Of a stretch of DNA of 64,000 bases, positions 32,801 through 43,900 are shown one piece after another. The stretch is taken from contig NC_089316.1 of assembly GCF_036669915.1 (NCBI RefSeq), positions 6,651,271-6,715,270 of the forward strand. Reading direction: 5' to 3'. The stretch is from Pocillopora verrucosa. Lineage: Eukaryota > Cnidaria > Anthozoa > Scleractinia > Pocilloporidae. Positions within the stretch are counted from its first letter, which is position 1; each line of letters opens with the position of its first letter. The translations under genes and the position numbers were made by a program. The notes under the pieces were generated by a model. The model did not search any database, was not told the origin of the DNA, and saw only the letters and a program-made list of their open reading frames with translations.

Positions 32801-33653
32801 AGACCAATGCACGCCGTTGATGATGGCGACACATTGGAACAATTACATGGCCGTCTACCATCTCCCCAGGCAACAGATGAATGCAGACGTGAGTTGTAGC
32901 ACGGGTCATGCCGCACTGCATGTTGCAGTGATGAAAGGATTTTTTCATATCTCTAATCTCCTTGTACGCTCTGGGTGCAATGTTACCTTGAAGACCAAAA
33001 GTGGTAAGACGCCACTCCGTCTGGCAGTTCAAAATGGACATAGACACCTCGTGAGGCTTTTGTTGGAAAACAATGCCGATGCGAACATGCGCGATGAAAG
33101 TAATGCAAATGAGAGGCTATTTCTTGTTCGGGGCAATGAGAAAGGAAGACCAGCCTGGTATTATATTATGGTTGAGAGATCTCTTTTGGGTTTGTTTCTG
33201 AAACGAACTCATGGAGGTAAACTAGATGTAAATAACTTTGGTACTATTATTCGATCAGGGTTGGGGGAGCCTCCTTCAGAAGCCGAAATAACAAAAAATT
33301 TGAACAAGTCGAGTGAATTTCGGAAAGTTCCTATAGGTAAGACACCCCTCCACATTGCGTGTGAAATTGAAAATGGAAACCTTGAAGTCATTGAGCTTTT
33401 GGTTAAGTATGGCGGAGAGATAAATGCTCGAGATGGAGATGGCTTCACTCCACTGCAGACGGCAGCAATACTTGGCAAGATGCAGACTGTTACAAAGCTT
33501 GTGGAGCTAAAAGCCGATGTCAATTTGACTACGAAAGATGGAAAAGATGCCGCCGACCTAGCTCAAATGAACGAAGAACCTATGATAGAGGAATACCTCA
33601 AATCAAGAAGGAACTCCCTCATGAGGATTTGGAATTCATTAGTCAAAAGTTAG
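26877..33653 (+). CDS. MIB/HERC2-ZZ-MIB/HERC2-ankyrin protein, about 875 aa
   Basis: Eight exons: 26877-27228, 27640-27817, 28745-28955, 29338-29604, 30265-30363, 30495-30593, 30812-30904 (or from 30806), 32325-33653. All phases agree. Residues about 43-112 are a degenerate MIB/HERC2 domain ([12 protein letters not shown]). A ZZ zinc finger follows (CRTC, NCLDC, LCSAC, then His), and then a clear second MIB/HERC2 ([21 protein letters not shown]). After a linker come three one-repeat ankyrin exons and a long ankyrin exon. Residues about 695-760 carry the segment shared with the HEPN gene ([11 protein letters not shown]). MIB-ZZ-MIB-ankyrin is the front of Mind bomb E3 ligases in Notch signalling, but no RING finger is seen and the C terminus matches the HEPN gene. 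Any ubiquitin role would need a partner. A start upstream of 26877 is possible: the frame stays open to 26865. Confidence 0.85.
29220..29377 (+). repeat. 79-bp tandem duplication including a splice acceptor
   Basis: The sequence from 'cttatattcg' (29221) to 'gatttgaagtgtata' recurs 79 bp later as 'cttatgttcg' and onwards. It duplicates the branch region, acceptor (GTAAAG) and first 15 or so bases of exon 4 of the MIB gene. Exon 4 proper begins at 29338; the duplicated acceptor would start it at 29259. Confidence 0.85.
29935..29997. repeat. AAT microsatellite
   Basis: Run of aataataat units in intron 4 of the MIB gene. Confidence 0.85.
30930..31033. repeat. foldback element in MIB intron 7
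   Basis: 'gtttaaaaaacgagcaggag' and 'tgttttatcgggtttaaaac' on the left pair with 'tttttgacccgatgaaacac' and 'gctgcgagttttttgaac' on the right. The centre is 'cgaggcgtagccg'. Confidence 0.85.
31350..31500. repeat. foldback element in MIB intron 7
   Basis: 'attaatattcataagtcacg' plus 'tgcagtg' on the left pairs with 'cactgcacgtgatg' and 'cttatgaattattaat' on the right, with further pairing around 'tttatatctgataaa' and 'tttatcgatttaaa'. Confidence 0.7.
31505..32320. other. rest of MIB intron 7
   Basis: No exon or clear repeat was recognised. The intron ends in a standard acceptor (TTTATTGCAG) at 32324. Confidence 0.5.
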
Positions 33654-34430
33654 ATGAGCTAGTAAACCGTATAGAAATTTGGGCTGAACCAATTGCATTC
33701 CGATTTCTCAGGAAAATACAACTTCTCATCTATTTCATCTTGGGTTTTCTCAGGCTTACAATACTTGAAATAAGTCCTTTAAATATTGGTGATTCTACAA
33801 ACAATTAAAAAAAAGCCACATGTTTGGCAATTTCCAATTTTGGAGACCATAACTCTATCATTTCCCTATAAAAAAGGAAAATTGGTACATACTCCCTTCC
33901 CTTTAAGGATCCTTGATGGAGATGAATGAGATCATAGGAAGATTCAGTTGCAGATATCTTTTCCTAGATTAATCATTAAGTTTTACCATGGTGGTCTTGT
34001 AACGTAATGGAGAAAATATCCGAGCGAAACCACTTCATTAGGGCACCGATCGCTATTTCCTAGTAACTCAAATCAAAATTTAGTTGGAGTTATTGTTGTT
34101 GTTGCCAGATATGAGATAACTTTTCTTGTGAAACTTGATCTTAAAGTGCTCTTGCAAGAATCCCTGTAAGAACAAAGGTTTTTATTTTTATTTGAAATAA
34201 CAGCGTACACATCGTTCTGATGTGGGACAGGGATTTCATATTTCCTCTATCTGCGCTATTAGAGATGTAATTGCGCATAGCCTAGAAAATATTTGAGAAA
34301 AATTCTGTTCCAAATTGAAATGTTGTCTCATTCTTATCGAGTTAAATATTTTTCATGAGATAAGAATTGAATGTGATATGGCATAACTGAAGAACTTAAT
34401 TGCATCGGGAAGTGACTCGGATGGCCATGG
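33654..34430. other. intergenic space between convergent genes
   Basis: The MIB gene ends at 33653 and the minus-strand glucuronosyltransferase ends at 34431, so both 3' untranslated regions must lie in this 777-bp space. A minus-strand AATAAA (plus 'tttatt') is present at about 34182-34193 and could be the polyadenylation signal of the transferase. Confidence 0.5.
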
Positions 34431-37104
34431 TTACGTTTCGATGCTTTTATCGGATGGCATTCCTTTTTTTATCAACTGTTTTTCTCCTAAAATGCTGTCT
34501 CTTGGTGTTTCTGTTCTTGTATGCCACACATAAACCTGATAAGAGATTGCAAATGATGTAATGATGTAATGATCAGTTTGTATTCAAAGATATGGGAAGA
34601 ACATGAAATATCTGACTATCCTTGCCTGCCCGTAAGAGCAATGTGGAATGGCCATTGCTATTGCAAAAAGTAAAATTCTTCAGGAATCCTCATTACATAC
34701 GCTCTTTTCTTCCTTGCTGTTAGCAGGAGTTTCATAGAATTAAAGCCTAGATATCTTAGAATAATTGAATAACGAAGCCCTATTCTGCATCAGAACAGCA
34801 ATGGCTCAAAAGGAGATTTTAATCTGAGTAATTCCAATCTTTGTACTAAATTTGCCGTCAACAGACGACTCTTAACTTGAAATTCATATACTACAAAGTG
34901 ATCGTCGTCCCATACAAAGGCACCCATTATACTATCCTTACCTTGCTACAGTTTGGAGTAACCGGTTCCAGTTGTTCCACTTTAGTTATTTGGCTCAATA
35001 ATGATGATTCTAACATTCCAGGCTTCTCTACTGCTACAAACTTGGCGTTTGGGAAGTCAATCAACAGCTTTCTTAGATTCACCGCGAATGCAGCCATATC
35101 GATAGGAAATGGACGAAACCGACCCCACTTTGCATGAAAACCGACAACCTTACCATTCTTACATAAGGGACCTGCCCAACGCGCTGCACCTGTAAATGCC
35201 ACTGGCCAAACACCGACTCCTTGTATCCAACGCATCTTTAAAAAAAATGTCATGAATTCATTTTGGTGAACTATCTGTTGAGAGTATCCGATAAATTTAA
35301 GTTGCCTAACCCTTTAACCCCTTATCTCCTAATTTCTCTTTACAATATCATCCCCGAATCACACATTTAGGTTACGAGAATAAAGGCTATGATCACCAGT
35401 GAAAGAGGTGCTTGATTGTTGAACAAATTCTCCTTGTCAGCGCCTTGGGAAATGTATAGAGTATAATATGGAGAGTTTGCATACTGATGTTAGGATGTAA
35501 AGGATTAAGGAATAGACTAATACCCAACATTGGTATGAGACTATCCTGCCAATTTCCCCTCTTTCAACTACCGATGTCAGATTGATCTAATTTCCCCACA
35601 CAAATTCCACAAAGAAAAGAAACTCGCGGAGTAAAAATTCTGCATCAGAATTCCATACCTCGTCAAAGATTTTACTATCATATGTATTGTCATCGTCTGC
35701 AAAATAAATTACTCCAGACGTTCTGTGAGGATCAATGTTTTCGCGTAGCCACTGAATACCCAGATTCCTCTGTACCACACCACGGGGTTTCATTCGTCGC
35801 ATTTCATTCCGATGGCGGCGTAAAATGTCAGGAGTTCTTACATTTAGATGAGTGTACTTCAAACCCGAAGTCCTCAGAAAATTCGCAACTAAGTCAGTTT
35901 TATTAACAGCGTCTTCGACCACAATCCAATGAAGGTTTTTGACAGGCTTCAGAGCTTGATAGACTCGAGTAAGCTCAGCTTTCTGTACGAAACGTTTGAA
36001 CGTAGGAGTAATAACAAAAACTGTAGGAAGATTTAATTCATCGGCTCTCTTAAGCCTGTTCAGTTCACTTCCACCTCTGAATTTATGAACGCTGCGAAGC
36101 TCGGTGGTTAGCCGGATAATATTCTTTTTCAATTCTTCCTCCGTTTTTCTCGCTTTTATCAAGTTCTCAAGAAGTGATTGTTGTTTCCCCTCCACTGCTT
36201 TTACTTCTTTATTATCTTTTACTCTGCTTGACACTTTTCCCCCTTTTCCTTCTGTCCAGGGCTTCTCCGTTTTCTCACCTAGGTACATGGAAGACAAAGC
36301 TTTTTAGTTCTTTCTTTTAAATCTCAAACATGTTCATTACTGGAGGGACTCAAAGGAGGTTAACCGCTGGCCGTGAAAAGGCTAAGAAATTAAAAGCAGA
36401 GTGTGGAAAAACGGGAAAATCTAACCTTCAACCGTTAAAATTCTTAACCTTTTAACTCCCATGATTGACCAAGACAGAATTTCTCCTTACAATATCAAAA
36501 CAATATCATGCAGAAAAGTGATGAGAATAAAGAGGAATATCAATATGGGGATTATTAGTTGATCCAATATCAAATTCTCCAAACAAACATCATAAGAACT
36601 GTATGGCAGACACTAAGGAAAATCTTGAGAGTTAAAGGGTTAACCGGTAGCCATAAAACGGCCCTAAATCAAAACCTTTGGGCATAAAAGCCGCAAAATT
36701 TGTAAGCTGTAAGCGCCACAGCTCCTTCGAGAACCCCATAGATGAAGTTTGTTCTCCCAACTATAAATGAGTGGCACTCTCTACATCCAGAACAAACTCG
36801 AGACTCTTCATCCAATTTTTCGTTCATTATAGATTACTTACCGATATTGACAGGATATCTAGTTAAAAAAAAAAAAAGAAAAAGAAAAAAGGAAGGAGAA
36901 ACCTTGACAGAGATTGTTATTCTCAAACTTGGAATGGTGTAAATACTGACCTCCTTGTAACAAGGTAGCAATTTCTCTCGCAGTCATTGCATTATGGACG
37001 CTGTTTACAGTGATACAAACGGACTCGTCTTTAAGCATGAGATACGCGTACAGGCTCACAAAGATGACAAGTAAAAGAAACTTCGTACATCGTATCCGGT
37101 TCAT
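34431..37104 (-). CDS. B3GAT: beta-1,3-glucuronosyltransferase, paralogue 1, 390 aa
   Basis: Four exons: 37104-36951, 36278-35659, 35235-34942, 34535-34431. Phases agree (1, 0, 0) and the total is 1173 nt with stop. It transfers glucuronic acid from UDP-GlcA, as in proteoglycan linker or HNK-1-type synthesis, in the Golgi (family knowledge). Residues 9-24 form a signal anchor (FLLLVIFVSLYAYLML), so it is a type II membrane protein. About 70 residues of Lys/Glu-rich, probably coiled-coil stem follow, longer than in paralogue 2. The GT43 catalytic domain starts near VFVITPTFKR. DDD at 246-248 (YFADDDNTYD) is the metal/UDP site; Glu334 in MLESSLL matches the catalytic base of human GlcAT-I; WHTRTE near the C terminus matches UDP-GlcA binding residues. 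All key residues are present, so it is probably active. Acceptor specificity cannot be told from sequence. Confidence 0.92.
35308..35518. repeat. TIR repeat family, copy 3 (in B3GAT intron 2)
   Basis: Runs from 'taaccctttaacccctta' to 'aggatgtaaaggattaagg'. Internal phrases are 'tctctttacaatatcatccc', 'gttacgagaataaagg' and 'aaattctccttgtcagcgcc'. This is the best-preserved copy in the window. Confidence 0.7.
36443..36642. repeat. TIR repeat family, copy 4 (in B3GAT intron 1)
   Basis: Runs from 'aaccttttaactcccatg' to 'gagagttaaagggttaa', with clear inverted ends. The internal 'atttctccttacaatatc' is shared with the other copies. Confidence 0.75.
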
Positions 37105-37284
37105 TTCGCAGTGCACAGGGTACTCGTGTTGACAAGCTTCATAGCATCAAAAGGCATCAAGACATAACACGTTAACCTGAAAGACATCCATAATTTCAAA
37201 CTTCATTGGTGCGACAACAAATCTTTCGTTTTCACCTTTTGTTTCCCATGTTAGTCATCCACGGTCTGTATGGTTCTTAGTAAT

Positions 37285-37620
37285 TAAAACCATAACAAAA
37301 TTCTCGAACGTGATTGGTTATCACCAGCCCGTTCTGAGCACTAATAGGACAGTGCACGCGTCATGCTTGTAATTGGGCAGTGTAATAGGACGGTTGATAC
37401 GTCATGCCTGTGTAAGTGAACAGTACGCGTCATGAAGGTACGCTGTTGTCGTGCATTTCCCCAAGTTAACTGTTGTTTCTTTCACGAACACTTATAACCA
37501 ACGCCTAGGAGTGATAGACAAAATCGGTCGACCGCGAAGCGGGAGTCCGATTTGTTTATCACGAGTATGATTGCTGACAGAATTGGGTGACAAGAAGTCC
37601 TTTCATCATAAAAATTGGGA
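37285..37620. repeat. interspersed repeat, copy 1
   Basis: Shares 'ctcgaacgtgattggttatc', 'taggaca.tgcac.cgtcat', 'tccgattt.tttatcac' and 'agtatgattat..a.agaattg' with 55255-55610, in the same order. It lies upstream of the first coding exon of B3GAT paralogue 1. Probably a non-autonomous DNA element. Confidence 0.7.
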
Positions 37621-37652
37621 TGTGCCATTGCCTTTTTCTGATTATATATATA

Positions 37653-37820
37653 AGTTAAAGAATCAAAGAGGACACATCGATTCTTTGTGACTCTGAGTTT
37701 CGCGCCTAAGCGCTCGTCAGATAGAACTTTTCTTCAGACAGAAAATTCTGTCTGCGGACGAGCGCTTAGGCGCCAAACTCAGAGTCAGAGAATCGATGTG
37801 TCCTCTTTGATTCTTTAACT
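37653..37820. repeat. 168-bp near-perfect foldback element
   Basis: Left arm starts 'agttaaagaatcaaagagga' and continues 'cacatcgattct'. Right arm ends 'tcctctttgattctttaact', preceded by 'gaatcgatgtg'. Pairing continues through 'gactctgagttt.gcgc', 'taagcgctcgtc' and 'cagacagaa/ttctgtctg', so almost the whole element folds on itself. Flanking TA dinucleotides suggest a TA target site. Confidence 0.9.
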
Positions 37821-37883
37821 AATATAAACTCAGCTCTGCTACCACAGCAATGAGCACTTTATCCCAAGGTAGACTCTACCCCC

Positions 37884-37885
<2 letters not shown>

Positions 37886-37932
<47 letters not shown>
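37886..37932. repeat. (TA)n microsatellite
   Basis: Uninterrupted TA run of more than 40 bp, 65 bp downstream of the foldback. Confidence 0.95.
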
Positions 37933-37933
<1 letters not shown>

Positions 37934-37939
37934 CAAAAG

Positions 37940-39110
37940 TTAGACGGGAAGTTTAGCTGTTAAGCAACAGGGAAGTTATTTTGCTACGCCAAACATCGTT
38001 AAACGACGAAAACTTTCCATCGAGAGAGATACAGATCTAGTTAAAAGATACAGATCTAGTCTAGTTAAAACGTGCATTTAAGAAAATGCAGGTGTAAGTC
38101 GGTCAGAATGAATTAGAGATATACATCTTCGGAATCTCAACAAATTGTTGCACTGCAGAGAGGATGAACAATGTGTTGGAATAGTTCCTATGAAAGGTCA
38201 TCAGGTCACGCTACAAACACTAGTGCTGCATGGAAATCTTCGATTGTGATAAGTGCCAACAACATCGTTAGTCTGGTCTGATTTTCTGGAAAAGTAGCGC
38301 AACCCACGATTAATTGATTTGAGCTGACAATATTGAGGGACGGAGTTTCTCTCATACGCTGAGGATGCTGCACACTGGAACTTGCTTGTGAACTTGCAAG
38401 TTTAAAATAACCTGAGGGAATGGCGAAGTGTACGATCAATTGATGGTAGTTATGATTAGGTGGCCGGAAGATTTTTGAAAGCTTGAAGCCGTACAAAAGC
38501 CAACTGAAAATTTAAGAAGGTCTTTAAAATAACAAACATCTAGGCAAAAAGAACTGCGAGTCCAAAATCTCCAAAGTCTTTAACATTCCAAATCCTTATT
38601 CATCATTCATCTGGAAGGAAGAGAAAGAAAATGAACCTTTGTTTGTTTTAGTGACCGAAAGAAGCTTGTAACTAGTGAAGTAGTTTTTAAGTGGCATTTG
38701 CGGCAAAAAATATCAGTACCCCATTGTTTTTAAAGGTTTTCAGAGATGAAAGGATGAATGATTTCGACATTAAAAATTCCTTCTGTAACTTCCAAGTAAG
38801 CAGAGATATTTGACTAAAATTACCATATGTGTTAGAATGAATGAAAAGTTTTAGAAAGGCGGTCACTTATGTTTAGAGGTCAATCAAATCGACCTTCACT
38901 TCTTTATTTCGTTTATAAAGGGTGCACCATTATGTTTGCAAACTATCGTAGCTTAAGATGGCAATCGTGCATTTTGCCTGTCTTTGAGGCGGTTTTCATA
39001 GTGAAAGTCTAGTAAACCCATCGGGGGAGGACTGCTGTCACACCTCCGAAAAAAAAAACCGAAACAGAAAGCAGTTCATATCGAAAGGTAAGTTGTGGTT
39101 TGTTATCGTG
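37940..39110. other. no recognisable gene
   Basis: Contains a short duplication ('agatacagatctagt' twice at about 38028-38062). No exon or domain was recognised. Confidence 0.4.
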
Positions 39111-39119
39111 GTAAATAAC

Positions 39120-39440
39120 ACTTCCAGAAGAGAATTATAATCCCTTGTCTCACGATGTGGTCAGTGCAGATGTGGATCCCGACGTTGCGATTGCATACTG
39201 CTAATCTTCTTCAGGCGATGAGGTCGACTGAGCACTCGTCACCTATTTAAGTTTTTTGATTCTCCCCTGCACAGATCTACCAGTCTCGCCGATGCAGACT
39301 TTGCCGCATTCACTTGGAATCCTGTGGACAACGCTATCCTGTTAACCGGGTCAACGGCAGATGACAGATATTTCCTCCCCATGGAACTAAAAAAGGGTTT
39401 CGTTACAGGACGTTTACACGCTCTTAAAAGCACTTGACAA
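39120..39440 (-). mobile_element. Penelope-like element fragment, GIY-YIG region
   Basis: On the minus strand one frame reads HRIPSECGKVCIGETGRSVQ then GRIKKLK and a stop. This resembles the GIY-YIG endonuclease end of Penelope-like retroelements, where the motif is of 'C.CGKVYIGETGRS' type. The preceding part (KPFFSSMGRKY, DPVNR) is in a different frame, so the fragment carries a frameshift. The reverse transcriptase was not found. It is a 3' relic, not an active element. Confidence 0.55.
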
Positions 39441-39489
39441 AGTGGATGACTAAAAAGATCGCGAGATCTACATGATTCCTTGTTAGTGC

Positions 39490-39600
39490 AACCCGGCTAA
39501 ACAGGATGGCCTGAATATGTAGTACGCAGTCGAAACGTCGCGATCCACATCTGCAGTAACCACATCGTGAGACAAACGATTCTAATTATCTTTGGAAAGA
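39490..39600 (+). repeat. inverted copy of the Penelope-like 3' end
   Basis: 'cgatccacatctgcagtaac' then 'cacatcgtgagacaa' repeats, in inverse orientation, the sequence at 39145-39200 that follows the GIY-YIG fragment. Such flanking inverted pieces are common in Penelope insertions. Confidence 0.55.
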
Positions 39601-39604
39601 AAGC

Positions 39605-40835
39605 AGGTGATCTCTTTAAGTTTTGAGGTAGATCCTTTACGCTTGCAAAGTTTCTCTGAAATCGGTGAAATGGTACATAGCGCACCTGTCTGAAGCTCTT
39701 AAAGACTCGCTTTCAGGCCGTAATTTATCGACAAAAATGGAGCAGACTCCAACTTATCCTAAAGTATAATAAAAACATTTCCTTAATAGATAAATCGAAG
39801 ATGTGGTTGTACTGGAATGATGATCTTTGAAACGCTACTAGCGCACTACCAATGTATTCAAGGTTTTGCAAAAATTTTTGTTAGAACGTGCAATAATATT
39901 TTTGTATCGCCACAGAGGATCTCACCTTTTCGCAGTCTGATGAACGTCTTTCTTTCATTTACAAAATCTTGCCGTTATTATGGCTTTTCGAAGTAAAGAA
40001 ATAGTCTATTCCTGCGCCTATCAAATGCAAACAGCATGGATAGTCTTTGTTTCTCGAAGCAATTCTCGCTCTTAAAGGACCACCTGTCAGTGTTACTGGT
40101 CACAAGTCGTTTGCTCAAACGGGTACCATTCTTGTGCGTAGCGCTTCGCATTGCTTCCAGTGTAACTGTACGGTTTCAAGAGTTTCAATACTCGGCACAT
40201 GATTCAAATGAAAGGAGACCGGATGACGCTGCGTATACTTTCAAGCATGCATTGAGGAAAAGCTTTGTAACCTCTCCATTTGGCAGAACATTTTGAACGA
40301 TAAAGGAAAGGAAGAACTTGCTTGGAATCCTCTTCGTCCATGTGGAACGTAGAAATGTTCAAGAATTGTCATTGAAATGTCGGTGTAGTCACGTAGGCGG
40401 AAATCATTTTTTTCTTCACGGTTTAACACTTTATTTCTTAAGCAGCGGCTCTCGTTAGCTCACGTAGTGAAAACCTTTGGTCTTTCTCAAAACAGGACTC
40501 GTTTCCGAGAGACAAGTAACTGGTGATAATGAACTACAGGTACCCATTCATTAAAATAACGACGCACAATTAAAAAGTTTCAAAAACCTTGTACGAAAAG
40601 GATGGCCACTTATAGAAATCGCAATTATTGTTAGAAAGTGAAAGACTTAAGTCTTAAAAATTTCAAATGAATTCATCTGGGAACCTCAAGCCCATTGCTG
40701 AAAAAGTTCAATCGACATTTTGACCTAGTGTTGATCCTCTCGTAATTACAGAAAATTTTTAATATTTAGTCTTCCACTAACTGTAAAAAAACGCTACTCG
40801 AGCCTCAACATTTACTTGGCCTCGGTCTTACAAAT
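39605..40835. other. no recognisable gene
   Basis: Only short open frames on both strands, with no domain or splice-consistent exon seen. Confidence 0.4.
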
Positions 40836-40839
40836 GGAT

Positions 40840-40970
40840 TGTGCTCTCCACTGGATAAATCCCTATCCACTTTTCAGTGAATAGTGCAGTTTGTTTTGTT
40901 AACACTCGTCCGCTGGATGGCGATTTATCCGTTGGATAGTATTATCCATCCTTTAAACAACTGGGTACTG
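40840..40970. repeat. interspersed repeat with 'ggataaatcc' inverted motifs
   Basis: 'ctggataaatccctatcca', 'agtgcagtttgttttgttaa' and 'gatttatccgttggatag' form alternating inverted and direct copies. I associate this motif with coral repeats. Confidence 0.5.
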
Positions 40971-40974
40971 ATCA

Positions 40975-43900
40975 ATTAGCTAAAACACAGTCTGTTCTTG
41001 TACAGTTTTTTTAAATTGTTGATCCTGAACTCGGCTCGCATTTGACGGTCCATTTCATGGAACAAGTCTTGTTCAGAAAAATAGGACTTAATGGCCACTG
41101 TTCCATGTTTGAGGCAAAAACTCTTTCTCCCTCAATACGCCTGAAATATCCCAGGCGTTCTGTTTTGAGCATTCACAAACGAAGGGAGAATAGAAACCAC
41201 ACTTCTCCAGCAGTCTAAAGAACCTTGCGCGGGCCTTTTCGAAAAATGAAAGGAAGTTGACATTGACTAGAATGTACATGCCCTCTGAATGCAACACGGA
41301 AATGGATATTAAGACGCATTAGAGGATAAAGTGAGCTCACTTCATGGTCTCTCGAGTGACGTTAATATAGCAGTGTCATGGTAAATTGTACTGTATTGAC
41401 TGAAGATGAACAATTTTTTTTTCCTTTAAAGACGCAACACCATTTTGAAAAGTATAACGTGCGCAGATCAATAAAGGTTTCATTATGATAATCAGAGGAT
41501 TGACTGCTCATTTTATATGGCCGAGAACCTCTAAATAAGGCGTGTCCACTTTGATTTGACTTTTCTAACGATGTGGTGTGCCATGGCACACAAATTGTAA
41601 GTGTTCTACGTACTTAATTTTTATCTATCCGTTCTAAAAATACAGATTTACTGTGAGAGTTTTATGGTGAGATATGATCTACCTGGAAAAAACTGTACTA
41701 ATCTCTCCTTACTGGGGGGAATAAGAAGCGACAAACACATCGTTTGGTCACTTTGAACGGTTAGTGAAAGAGTTGAGCGAGGGATGAGTGGTTGAGCTGA
41801 TGAGTTTCTGATGGGATAAATTGCTTTATCTATAACTTCTTTCACATTTTAAGCTCTTCTATAACATGACCTCAAAGCCCTTACCTCGAGCAAAGTTCTT
41901 TCGTACTTTTTAGAATGGTTATCATGGAGTCTCATAGGATCTCGACATTCACTCTTAAAATAATTTCATAGAACGATTGAGGGTCCTTTTAAACCTGTAC
42001 ATTCTTTCTTCATACCTCATCATTTACAAATGTCAAAGCGGAAACAACTTTTACCTCTTCTCAAATCTATTTAAGGCTTACTAGACAGGAAGTCACTTGA
42101 CATTCGCTCCGAGTGTTTTTCTGGTACTCGGTGGCATTTTACCTCAATAAGAACGCAATTGTAAACTCTTGTACAAGTGTTACCTATTTTGGCACGCACA
42201 ACAAAGAGTCACTTGAGATCCTCTCTTAGTGTACTTCTAGCACTCGATGGTATCACAGATATCAGTGAAAACTTTTACTTACAATCGAGTGCAAACTCAG
42301 TAAAATTCAATACTCATAAAACTTAAGTTCAATGTTGCCCAATCAGCAACATTGAACGTATTTGCGATGTCTAATAATAAATTATGGTCAGTACAACCCA
42401 TACCATAATGTGTCGTTTATCTTTGTTTTTCCTGTAACTGACTTATTCAGGTTGTCAGTACGAACCCTCTAGTATGCATTAGTTGTCTTTTCTATCACTA
42501 CTTTGCAGTTGGACAGCGTAAATGATGCGAGTAAATAATGATTGTGGTTGATAACGAGCCTAATTTTAAATTATAAAAATAGTAATGCGTTCGACTTTAA
42601 CGACGACAGCTGGATCACTTTTTACCGATACGAAGACTGAAACAACTACATGGACATTTATTTGGTAACGAATAAGGTTAGCCATGATGTTTCAAATAGG
42701 AACGGTTATCCAGACCAAAAATGCTTCACTGCCACGGAACGCTAGTTTTAAGTTGGCCGATATAAGCTGTACGAAAGCCACTTAACTCTTTGATAACCTC
42801 AGCCAGGAGTGGGAACCGCTGGGAAAGGAATTATGTTAACTTTTCTCGTCTTACGTTACCTGTTCAAGCCAGTGAATGCAACGTTTTTTATCCAAATAAA
42901 TGACTCCATATTTCAGGTCCTCTCCTGGTATCACTTCTTGTCACATCACAATTGCACTTCAGCGTTTTTGAATTGTGCATACTATCCTTCGTTTGCCCTT
43001 GAAAGCTTGCATACGCATTGTTTTCAATTTCTCTTGGGACCCGCTAGTATCCGAAGAAAGACTAAAAACCATGGCATGCTCGCGCAAAATTTTTAGGAAC
43101 GCAAACAAATCTTTTTACTGTGAAATCGAAATTGTCTTTATTCTCTTATTGGTCGTAACTATCAGGGCTGAAGTCACCGCGAATTTACGCCGAAATTTCA
43201 AAGAAGTGGCTTTTTCCGTTTATTTTTTATCCCTTGGTAAACTCAACTTAAATCTTCGCCTCGAGAATTATACAAATGAAACTATAAAAGCACTCACTCG
43301 AGCTTAACCTATTCACTCTACTCGAGCGAAGAAATTAACGAGCGGCCCTCTCAAGTCCAACATTGTTATGCGTGGCCATACACCTTTCAGGAAATCAGGA
43401 AAAAAAATTCTTAGTCAGTTATAGCATCAAGTTAGCAGCTGTGGACTGTTGCTTGGCCTGTATTAGTAATAATAAGGAAGTCAGTTATTGAGATTCCATC
43501 ACAGAAAGATGCAGAGATACATCTGTGATACAATTGCAGCATCAGGGGATTTGCACATTCTGTAACTCTCACCGACCATTAACCTAAACACACTTTTGAC
43601 TTCACAGCTGCAACCCACATGAGTGAAATTTATTTGAAGTGGAAACTCGGCGCTGTCATGTTATCTACGCCATGATGTGTGGTTATGGCTGAATTAAGTT
43701 TTCATGGCTGCTAAGATAATAGGTAACGTTTAGTATTTTAGTATAAATATGTCATAATGACACTACAATTATCGCCTTCAAATGCCATTCTGGAATCACC
43801 ACTTTGTCGTCCCAGCCGCTATCCCCAAAACAATGTACAGATATATATTACCTTGCCCTAGAAATGGTTCAATTTCTTTGAAGAGAAGTGCAAGGATAAA

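Noticed and set aside
32417..33523. Minus-strand open frames inside the MIB ankyrin exon
   Set aside because: Antisense shadows of the ankyrin frame. Ankyrin-coding DNA often leaves the opposite strand open.
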